A DNA stretch of 21,387 bases, from positions 1-21,387 of the forward strand of contig DATKEK010000112.1 of assembly GCA_035512195.1 (NCBI GenBank), in the 5' to 3' direction. Shown here one piece after another: positions 16,363 to 21,387 of the stretch. Made by a program: the position numbers and the translations under genes. The stretch is from DATKEK01 sp035512195. GTDB taxonomy: Bacteria; Pseudomonadota; Gammaproteobacteria; Burkholderiales; Eutrophovitaceae. Under the pieces are notes generated by a model, which saw only the letters and a list, made by a program, of their open reading frames with translations, did not search any database and was not told where the DNA came from. Position 1 is the first letter of the stretch. Each line of letters opens with the position of its first letter.

Positions 16363-16512
16363 ATGCTCTATACGCTCGCTGTTGTTCTGCTCGTGCTCTG
16401 GCTGCTGGGGCTTGTCACCTCGACGACCATGGGCGGTTTCATCCACGTTCTCCTGGTGATCGCGGTGGTGGTCGTCCTGCTCAGAGTGATCAGCGGGCGC
16501 AAGCCCATCTGA
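16363..16512 (+). CDS. Tiny lmo0937-type (DUF5670-like) membrane protein
   Basis: This is a 49-residue protein that is almost entirely two hydrophobic helices (MLYTLAVVLLVLWLLGLVTS, then FIHVLLVIAVVVVLLRVI) split by TTMGG and ending in SGRKPI. The pattern MLYTLAVVLLVLWLLG...T.GG.IH.LLVIA is that of the lmo0937 family of small membrane proteins, common in stress-related loci but without known function. The ATG at 16363 was chosen because GAAAGGA lies about 9 nt before it; an in-frame ATG at 16354 sits too close to that site. It is the only gene between operator E and the convergent DUF3309 gene. Confidence 0.85.
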   Translation: MLYTLAVVLLVLWLLGLVTSTTMGGFIHVLLVIAVVVVLLRVISGRKPI

Positions 16513-16541
16513 TCCGGCACGAGATCGCCGACGCTGGACGC

Positions 16542-16567
16542 GCGCATCGCCGGTGCGCATCGCCGGT
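16542..16567. repeat. 13-bp tandem duplication in the lmo0937/DUF3309 convergent gap
   Basis: GCGCATCGCCGGT occurs twice in direct succession (16542-16554, 16555-16567). The gap 16513-16664 also holds a weak GCGCC-GACC-GGCGC hairpin at 16612-16625 without a clear T-run, and no other supported feature. Confidence 0.6.
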
Positions 16568-16664
16568 GCGGCAAGAGATCGGGATCGTCAACCCGCGTCT
16601 GAAACCGGAGCGCGCCGACCGGCGCCTTCATTACATCGAGCTGGAATATCGATGTCGGAAGCGG

Positions 16665-16823
16665 TCATATGCGACCCATCAACAGCAGGACGATCAGTAT
16701 GATCACGATCAGTCCGATACCGCCGCTCGGGCCGAGGCCCCATCCCCTGCTGTGCGGCCAGGTTGGAATCACGCCGATCAATGCGAGTATCAGGATGATG
16801 AGCAGTATTGTTCCTACCGACAT
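16665..16823 (-). CDS. DUF3309 family small membrane protein
   Basis: This is a 52-residue protein: a hydrophobic helix (MSVGTILLIILILALIGVIP), the conserved TWPHSRGWGLGPSGG loop and a second hydrophobic helix ending LLLMGRI. This is the full DUF3309 pattern; the family is widespread in Proteobacteria, often near other small stress proteins, and has no known function. The start is secure: GAAGGAGA lies just upstream of the ATG at 16823. Operator F is centred about 107 nt upstream. It converges on the lmo0937-type gene. Confidence 0.9.
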   Translation of the reverse strand: MSVGTILLIILILALIGVIPTWPHSRGWGLGPSGGIGLIVIILIVLLLMGRI

Positions 16824-17236
16824 GATCGTCTCCTTCCGTCGACTTCGAAGCTGCCGGCGCGGTGAACCGCAGCCTTGGAGCAGGATCGCTGCGGTAGTGT
16901 GTTCTTCAATCCAGGCAGGCTCTGTACGGTTGCGCACATTCCGCAGGCGGTGCTGCCGGGCGCGAGGCGCTGACGGCTCTCGCCCGGAGCAGCAGATTCG
17001 AGATCGGCCGGCAGCGGCATTGCATGACCATTTTGCCGCGCGGCTCAGGGAGGTTGATCGATGGCGCGGGCGGCCGGAAAAGCCGCCCAGGGGGCGTTGC
17101 AGGCGCGGGATTGCTTGTCGCCGGCTGCCGCGACCTACACTACGCGGCAAGACCGTTCGTCAAGGCCTTCGGCAAGTATTGCCATACGGCTTGCGCCGAC
17201 GATCCGCCGACGATCCGCCGGCGGTGTCGCGGCGCT
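16824..17236. other. Intergenic region between the DUF3309 gene and the second Crp-like gene
   Basis: This 413-bp stretch contains operator F (16923-16938), a GGGCGGC/GCCGCCC hairpin (17068-17088) without a T-run, and short direct repeats at its right end. I found no coding sequence I can support; frames open here merely continue into the antisense of the regulator gene. Confidence 0.6.
16923..16938. promoter_or_regulatory. Putative Crp-type operator F, upstream of the DUF3309 gene
   Basis: TGTACGGTTGCGCACA is an exact match to TGTnCG-N4-CGnACA. Read toward the gene it is TGTGCGCAACCGTACA. Its centre is about 107 nt before the ATG at 16823. Confidence 0.7.
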
Positions 17237-17259
17237 CTAGTTCCGCGTCGCGGCGCTCT
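17195..17259. repeat. Short direct repeats around the 3' end of the second Crp-like gene
   Basis: GCCGACGATCC is tandemly repeated at 17195-17205 and 17206-17216. GTCGCGGCGCTCT occurs at 17226-17238 and again at 17247-17259, so the second pair spans the stop codon of the regulator gene and suggests a small duplication at its end. Confidence 0.6.
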
Positions 17260-18031
17260 CCGGAAACAGGCGGTCGTACTCGCGTTTGACCACCTCGTAG
17301 CACTCGCAGACCCGTCGTTCCAGCGCGGGACGGTCGAGCACGGTGATCTTGCCGCGGCTGTAATTGATCAGGCCCGCCGCCTGCAAATTGCCCGCGGCCT
17401 CGGTCACGCCCTCGCGCCGTACGCCCAGCATGTTGGCGATCAGCTCCTGGGTCATGCTCAGCTTGTTCGAGGGCAGCCGGTCCAGGCTCAGCAGCAGCCA
17501 GCGGCACAGTTGCTGCTCCACCGAATGGTGGCGGTTGCACACCGCGGTCTGCGCCATCTGCGTGATCAGCGCCTGCGTGTAGCGCAGCAACAGGTGCTGC
17601 AGGGCGCCGCCCTGTCCGAACGCATTCTTCAGCACACCCGCCCTGAGCCGATAGCCGAAGCCCGCACTCTGCACCACCGCGCGGCTCGGTGTGGTTTCTC
17701 CGCCCATGAACAGCGCGATGCCGACCACGCCCTCGTTGCCTGCGACCGCAATCTCCGCCGAGGAACCGTCCTCCAGCACGTAAAGCAGGGAGATGATGCC
17801 GGTGGCGGGGAAATACACATACCCCTGTTCACTGCCGGATTCGTAGACTGCCCAGCCGAGCGGCAGAGGCACCCGTTCCAGGTGCGGCAGCAGGTGCTCG
17901 TAGTCCGTGTCAGGCAGCGCGGCAAGCAGACGGTTCTGTTTCGGCGATGGCGGGGTTTGCGGCCCGCCCGAAGCGCCTTCTCCAACGAATAAAGGGTCTC
18001 TTCCGGATGCCATGGAACCAACTCTGGTCAT
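17237..18031 (-). CDS. Crp/Fnr-like transcriptional regulator (paralog 2)
   Basis: From the ATG at 18031 this is a 264-residue regulator with the same layout as the 394-1128 protein: cNMP-like beta roll, dimerisation helix and C-terminal winged helix-turn-helix (MTQELIANMLGVRREGV, from about residue 193). In the recognition helix R206 and E207 match CRP R180/E181; CRP R185 is Glu211 here and Ala in paralog 1. About 35 of 225 aligned residues differ between the two. It has an extra Gly/Pro-rich N-terminus of about 25 residues. The start was set by AGAGGTGG just before 18031. A longer frame begins with GTG at 18103 but lies inside operator G, so it is unlikely; a second ATG at 18013 belongs to an 18-bp duplication. 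Effector unknown; autoregulation is likely. Confidence 0.92.
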   Translation of the reverse strand: MTRVGSMASGRDPLFVGEGASGGPQTPPSPKQNRLLAALPDTDYEHLLPHLERVPLPLGWAVYESGSEQGYVYFPATGIISLLYVLEDGSSAEIAVAGNEGVVGIALFMGGETTPSRAVVQSAGFGYRLRAGVLKNAFGQGGALQHLLLRYTQALITQMAQTAVCNRHHSVEQQLCRWLLLSLDRLPSNKLSMTQELIANMLGVRREGVTEAAGNLQAAGLINYSRGKITVLDRPALERRVCECYEVVKREYDRLFPESAATRN

Positions 18032-18046
18032 GGAACCACCTCTGGT
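18011..18046. repeat. 18-bp tandem duplication containing the start region of paralog 2
   Basis: On the minus strand ACCAGAGGTGGTTCCATG (18046-18029) is followed directly by ACCAGAGTTGGTTCCATG (18028-18011), differing in one base. Each copy holds an AGAG(G/T)TGG element and an ATG, and the two ATGs are in frame six codons apart. Confidence 0.85.
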
Positions 18047-18088
18047 TATGATGAAGCCTGACTGCTGCCCAAGCCATCCTACTCCCAA

Positions 18089-18104
18089 TGTTCGACAACG
18101 CACA
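18089..18104. promoter_or_regulatory. Putative Crp-type operator G, upstream of paralog 2
   Basis: TGTTCGACAACGCACA is an exact match to TGTnCG-N4-CGnACA and differs from operator A in one spacer base. Its centre is about 65 nt before the ATG at 18031. It may also serve a plus-strand transcript ending at the terminator at 18187-18222. Confidence 0.7.
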
Positions 18105-18186
18105 GAACATTCCGGAGAAGAGGCAGATCATCCAAATGCGTGAACTTTCGTCCTCTCCTCCCTGAGGATGAGCACGTGAAGCACCG

Positions 18187-18222
18187 GGCCCGGTCGAGCG
18201 ATCTCCTTCCGGGCCTTTTTTT
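18187..18222 (+). terminator. Plus-strand Rho-independent terminator with no annotated gene upstream
   Basis: GGCCCGG (18187-18193) pairs with CCGGGCC (18209-18215) over a 15-nt loop and is followed by seven T (18216-18222). Its polarity is plus, but both neighbouring genes are on the minus strand. It therefore points to an unannotated plus-strand transcript starting somewhere after about 18050. Confidence 0.75.
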
Positions 18223-18250
18223 GTGTTCCGGCCGGCGCGGGAGCCGGCGG

Positions 18251-19456
18251 TCAATGCACAAGCTGGTTGATCTCGATGATCGGCAGCAGGATCGCGAGTA
18301 CGATCATCAGCACCACACCGCCCATCACCAGGATCATCACCGGTTCGAGCAAGGTGAGGAACACCGCCAGGCGCCGTTCCAGCGCCTGGGTTTCAAGGTG
18401 CGCGGCGCGCTCCAGCATCTGCTCGAGCTTGCCGCTCACCTCCCCGCTTGCAACCAGATGGATCAGCAAGGGCGGAAACGCGCGGGACTCAGCAAGCGCA
18501 CGCGCCAGGCTCGCCCCTTCGCGCACCCGCTCAATCGCATGTTCCACCGCCTCCCGCAACACCATGTTGGACATCACCCGCGCGCCCGAGGCAAGCGCGG
18601 AGAGCAGTGGCACGCCACCCCCGACCAGAATCGCCAGCGTGCTGGCGAAGCGCGAGGTGTTGACGCTGCGAATCAACGACCCCAGCCACGGCATGTTCAG
18701 CAGAAATGCGTGCCAGCTGCGCCTCGTGGAATCGCGGCGCAGCGCCGCCCGTGCGGCCGCAAACCCGCCGCCGAGCAACAGCACGATATACGGCCAGGTT
18801 CCGCGCAGAAAGTCGCTGAACGCGATCAGCGTACGCGTCAACAGCGGCAGGCTCTGACGCGATTGCTCGAACACCTGCACCACCTGCGGCACCACGTAGA
18901 CCAGCAGTCCGATGACGATCGCGAGCGCCACGATGGTGACCAGCACCGGATAAAGCAGCGCCAGCCCGGTTTTCTGTTTCAGCACCTGACGCGCATCCAG
19001 GTAATCGGCAAGATGCTGCAATACGGTCGGCAGCGCGCCCGATTCCTCGCCGCCGCGCACCAGCGCCCGGTAGAAATCCGGAAAACTCTTTTCGTAGGCG
19101 CCGAGCGCGCCCGCCAGTGAAGAGCCGGCGGTGACTTCGGTCTTGACCCCGGTCAGCACTTCTTTCGTCACCGGCTCGGTGGCGGCCTCGATCAGCGCGT
19201 TCAGCGCCTGTTCCATGGTCAGGCCGGATGCCAGCAGCGTCGCCATCTGCCGCGTCACCAGGCTCAGTTCGGCCGGTGAGATGCCGCGCGACCAGCGCGC
19301 CTGCGCGCGCTCGCGGGCGTGCACCTGGCCGACCATCGAGGGCAGCAGGCCCTGCGCGCGCAGTTGCATGCGTGCCTGGCGCGCAGTGTCGGCCTGCACC
19401 ACGCCCGAAACCTTGCGCCCGGCCGCGTCCAGTGCCTGATACTCGAACGCTTCCAT
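18251..19456 (-). CDS. gspF: Type II secretion system inner-membrane platform protein GspF
   Basis: This is a 401-residue polytopic protein, the usual GspF length. The N-terminus MEAFEYQALDAAGRKVSGVV is characteristic, followed by two repeated T2SF domains (about 65-190 and 268-390, with LVTRQMATLLASGLTMEQAL and FASTLAILVGGGVPLLSAL as equivalent segments) and three membrane spans (about 165-190, 218-240 and 370-395). GspF anchors the ATPase GspE to the membrane and helps assemble the pseudopilus. The start ATG at 19456 has TTAGGA upstream. It is the last gene of this leftward gsp run; no major pseudopilin gene follows before the regulator locus. A 194-bp spacer with an inverted repeat separates it from gspE. 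Confidence 0.95.
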   Translation of the reverse strand: MEAFEYQALDAAGRKVSGVVQADTARQARMQLRAQGLLPSMVGQVHARERAQARWSRGISPAELSLVTRQMATLLASGLTMEQALNALIEAATEPVTKEVLTGVKTEVTAGSSLAGALGAYEKSFPDFYRALVRGGEESGALPTVLQHLADYLDARQVLKQKTGLALLYPVLVTIVALAIVIGLLVYVVPQVVQVFEQSRQSLPLLTRTLIAFSDFLRGTWPYIVLLLGGGFAAARAALRRDSTRRSWHAFLLNMPWLGSLIRSVNTSRFASTLAILVGGGVPLLSALASGARVMSNMVLREAVEHAIERVREGASLARALAESRAFPPLLIHLVASGEVSGKLEQMLERAAHLETQALERRLAVFLTLLEPVMILVMGGVVLMIVLAILLPIIEINQLVH

Positions 19457-19479
19457 CAGGAAGTCCTAACCGCGGCGCC

Positions 19480-19630
19480 GCAAAGGCGCAGAGCAGACGC
19501 AGAGAAACGCGGGGCGGGGAGAAATACCTGCGCGAGTCCGGTGCACCATCTCTCGTACCACCCCAGGCCTTTCTGAAAAGTATCTGTCTTCACTTTCTTC
19601 CGCGTTTCCGCTGCACCTTCGCGCCTCTGC
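19480..19630. repeat. Imperfect inverted-repeat element between gspE and gspF
   Basis: The left arm (19480-19512) begins GCAAAGGCGC and ends GAAACGCGG. The reverse complement of the right arm (19600-19630) begins GCAGAGGCGC and ends in the same nine bases GAAACGCGG. The arms flank about 87 bp of unique sequence. The purine-rich CGCAGAG unit is also repeated inside the left arm. This looks like a small mobile or palindromic intergenic repeat, with no coding capacity. Confidence 0.6.
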
Positions 19631-19650
19631 ATAGGAGGTTTGCTCTGCCA

Positions 19651-21126
19651 TCAGTCTCGCGTGACGCGCACGACTTCTTCCAGGCTGATCAGGCCTTGCG
19701 CAGCCCAGCGCATGCCGTCGTCGCGCAAGGAGCGCATGCCGCGGGACACCGCATACTCGCGCAGCCTCTGCTCGGAGGCGCGGTCGTGGATCAGCCGGCG
19801 CAGGTCGTCATCGACCGTCAGCAACTCGTAGATGCCGGTGCGGCCGCGATAACCCGATCCGTTGCAGGCGGGACAACCCTGCGCCGAATACAGGGTTCCG
19901 TCGGTCGGCTTGAGGCCGAGTGCGCGCAGCTGCGCGGCGTCGGCCGTAAACGGCTTGCGGCATTCCATGCACAGTCGGCGCACCAGGCGTTGCGCTCCCA
20001 CACCGATCAGGCTGGAAGCGAGCAGGAACGGCTCCACGCCCATGTCGACCAGGCGCGTCACTGCGCTGACCGCGTCGTTGGTGTGCAGCGTGGCAAACAC
20101 AAGGTGCCCGGTAAGGCTCGCCTGAACCGCGATCTGCGCGGTCTCCAGATCGCGGATCTCGCCGATCATCACCACGTCCGGGTCCTGGCGCAGGATGGTG
20201 CGCAGCGCCCGCGCGAAGCTCATCTCGATGCGCGCATTGACCTGGGTCTGGCTGATGCCGTCGAGGTCGTATTCGATCGGATCCTCGACCGTCATGATGT
20301 TGAGCGAAGCCGCATCCAGCCGCGACAGCGCGGCGTAGAGCGTGGTGGTCTTGCCGGAGCCGGTCGGGCCGGTTACCAGCACAATGCCGTGGGGTTCGCG
20401 GATAAGCCTGTCCATCTGCGCAAGCGTGGCGTCGTCCATGCCCAGGCGCGTGAGATCCAGCCGCCCGGCCTGTTTGTCGAGCAGGCGCAGTACCGCGCGT
20501 TCGCCGTGGCCGGTGGGAATCGTCGACACGCGTACGTCCACCGGTCTGCCCGCCACGCGCAGGGTGATGCGGCCATCCTGCGGCAGGCGTTTCTCCGCGA
20601 TATCGAGCTGCGCCATTATTTTCACCCGCGAGACGATCGCGCCGTGCAGCGCGCGCGCCGGCTCGATCAGATCGCGCAGCGTGCCGTCCACGCGCAGCCG
20701 CACCACCGAGCGCGTTTCGAAAGGTTCGATATGGATATCCGAGGCGCCGTCGCGCAGCGCCTGGGTGAACAGCGCATTGATCAGGCGGATGACCGGCGCA
20801 TCGTCCTGGCTTTCGAGCAGGTCCTCGATCCTGGGAATGTCCTGCAACAGCCTCGAGAGGTCGAGGTCCTGCGCGAGATCGCCGGCGAGCGCGGCCGCGC
20901 CCGCATCGGCGCCGTTGTACGCAGCGGCGATCAGTTCTTCGAACTTCCCGGCTTCGATGCGGCTGGCATGCACCGGCACCCCGAGCGCGCGGCGCACTTC
21001 CGCCAGCGCGGCCGCGTGCGCGTCGCTACGCACCGCCACTTCGGCACCGTTGTCGTCCAGTGACGTAACGACCACGCCGTTGGTCTTGGCGAAGGCATAG
21101 GGAATCCTGCTGGCTGCCCGGTTCAT
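19651..21126 (-). CDS. gspE: Type II secretion system ATPase GspE
   Basis: This is a 491-residue cytoplasmic hexameric ATPase that powers pseudopilus assembly. It has an N-terminal MshEN-like region (about 1-90), the linker APVIRLINALFTQAL...ASDIHIEPFE, Walker A GPTGSGKTT (253-261), the Asp box, Walker B in DPDVVMIGEIRD (about 312-323), the His box LVFATLHTND, and a C-terminal zinc-binding Cys tetrad (LCMEC near 387 and CPAC near 419). All catalytic elements are intact. The start ATG at 21126-21124 overlaps the gspD stop (ATGA), indicating translational coupling. It should dock on GspF, encoded next in the run. Confidence 0.96.
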   Translation of the reverse strand: MNRAASRIPYAFAKTNGVVVTSLDDNGAEVAVRSDAHAAALAEVRRALGVPVHASRIEAGKFEELIAAAYNGADAGAAALAGDLAQDLDLSRLLQDIPRIEDLLESQDDAPVIRLINALFTQALRDGASDIHIEPFETRSVVRLRVDGTLRDLIEPARALHGAIVSRVKIMAQLDIAEKRLPQDGRITLRVAGRPVDVRVSTIPTGHGERAVLRLLDKQAGRLDLTRLGMDDATLAQMDRLIREPHGIVLVTGPTGSGKTTTLYAALSRLDAASLNIMTVEDPIEYDLDGISQTQVNARIEMSFARALRTILRQDPDVVMIGEIRDLETAQIAVQASLTGHLVFATLHTNDAVSAVTRLVDMGVEPFLLASSLIGVGAQRLVRRLCMECRKPFTADAAQLRALGLKPTDGTLYSAQGCPACNGSGYRGRTGIYELLTVDDDLRRLIHDRASEQRLREYAVSRGMRSLRDDGMRWAAQGLISLEEVVRVTRD

Positions 21127-21387
21127 CAGTTGCGCCTGTCATCGCGGTACGGCCATATTTCGACCTTCAGCGGCGTGGTCGACCGGTTCGCCGGCACCTC
21201 TCTCGGCGGCAGGGTAGGCGCTTCCATGTCGGGCAGCACCGCGTCCGGCGCCGGTTGCGCTTTTTCCTGCTCGCCGAGGATGTAGTCGTAGCGCTCGCCG
21301 GTAAACGCATCTGCGCTCTGGGCGTCGAGCACCACCGTCGGCTTCAGGAAGATCATGAGATTGGTCTTGCTTTGCGAGCGCGTCTTG
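21126..21387 (-). CDS. gspD: Type II secretion system secretin GspD (partial, only the C-terminal end)
   Basis: Only the last 86 or so residues are present; the gene continues past the right edge. The segment KTRSQSKTNLMIFLKPTVV is the conserved end of the secretin barrel domain. It is followed by a hydrophilic tail rich in Pro and acidic residues (about 50 residues), the usual place for the S-domain that binds a pilotin. GspD forms the outer-membrane channel of the system. Its stop overlaps the gspE start by one base. Confidence 0.9.
   Translation of the reverse strand, partial: KTRSQSKTNLMIFLKPTVVLDAQSADAFTGERYDYILGEQEKAQPAPDAVLPDMEAPTLPPREVPANRSTTPLKVEIWPYRDDRRN

Noticed and set aside
17068..17088. 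GGGCGGC/GCCGCCC hairpin considered as a terminator
   Set aside because: No T-run follows on either strand, so I list it only as part of the intergenic region.
17024..17236. Possible gene remnant upstream-antisense of the paralog 2 stop
   Set aside because: The plus frame here reads straight into the antisense of the regulator, and no recognisable protein motif or ribosome binding site is present.
18032..18103. GTG start at 18103 for Crp-like paralog 2
   Set aside because: The codon lies inside operator G, the extension has no counterpart in paralog 1, and a good ribosome binding site precedes the ATG at 18031.
19228..21063. A 611-codon plus-strand open frame across gspF and gspE
   Set aside because: It runs antisense to two clear gsp genes and through the intergenic repeat; no protein features are seen.

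Overview
The window is GC-rich, densely coding chromosomal DNA from a Gram-negative bacterium. I read it as Pseudomonadota, most likely a betaproteobacterium. The grounds are a type II secretion operon (gspD-E-F), outer-membrane and lipoprotein genes, and a Crp-like regulator type I associate with betaproteobacteria. The assignment is by recognition, not by a database search. I see no rRNA, tRNA, CRISPR array, transposase or phage gene.

Layout. Positions 1-1128 carry two tandem Crp/Fnr-like regulator genes on the minus strand; the second runs off the left edge. A soluble orphan sensor histidine kinase follows (1298-2581, minus). Next is a plus-strand pair encoding a BON-domain lipoprotein and a DUF883 (ElaB/YqjD-like) membrane-anchored protein, closed by a strong terminator. 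The centre is one 8.8-kb minus-strand gene (3640-12423) for a cyclic beta-1,2-glucan synthase of the NdvB/Cgs type. After a small hypothetical gene and a roughly 0.5-kb regulatory region come a phospholipase D/cardiolipin-synthase-like gene and a small PagP-like beta-barrel gene (plus), then a DUF1571 periplasmic protein gene (minus). Two tiny membrane proteins (lmo0937-type and DUF3309) lead to a second, near-identical Crp-like regulator (17237-18031, minus). From 18251 to the right edge lies gspF-gspE-gspD (minus), which looks like an unrelated housekeeping neighbour.

Main observation. A 16-bp palindrome of the form TGTnCG-N4-CGnACA recurs in the intergenic regions: five exact matches and two near matches. 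It lies upstream of both full-length Crp-like genes, the BON lipoprotein/kinase pair, the phospholipase D gene, the lmo0937/DUF1571 divergent pair and the DUF3309 gene. It has the same length and symmetry as the E. coli CRP site (TGTGA-N6-TCACA) but a different inner half-site. The two Crp-like proteins keep the Arg-Glu pair of the CRP recognition helix and have lost the third contact residue, which fits a shifted specificity. I infer a self-contained regulon: duplicated, autoregulated Crp-like factors governing envelope and stress functions (lipid remodelling, outer-membrane acylation, small stress-type membrane proteins). No such site was seen in front of the cyclic glucan synthase or in the gsp operon.

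Other points are a probable one-base frameshift in the signal peptide of the PagP-like gene, a tandem duplication of the start region of the second Crp-like gene, an orphan plus-strand terminator that implies an unannotated short transcript, and an inverted-repeat element inserted between gspE and gspF.
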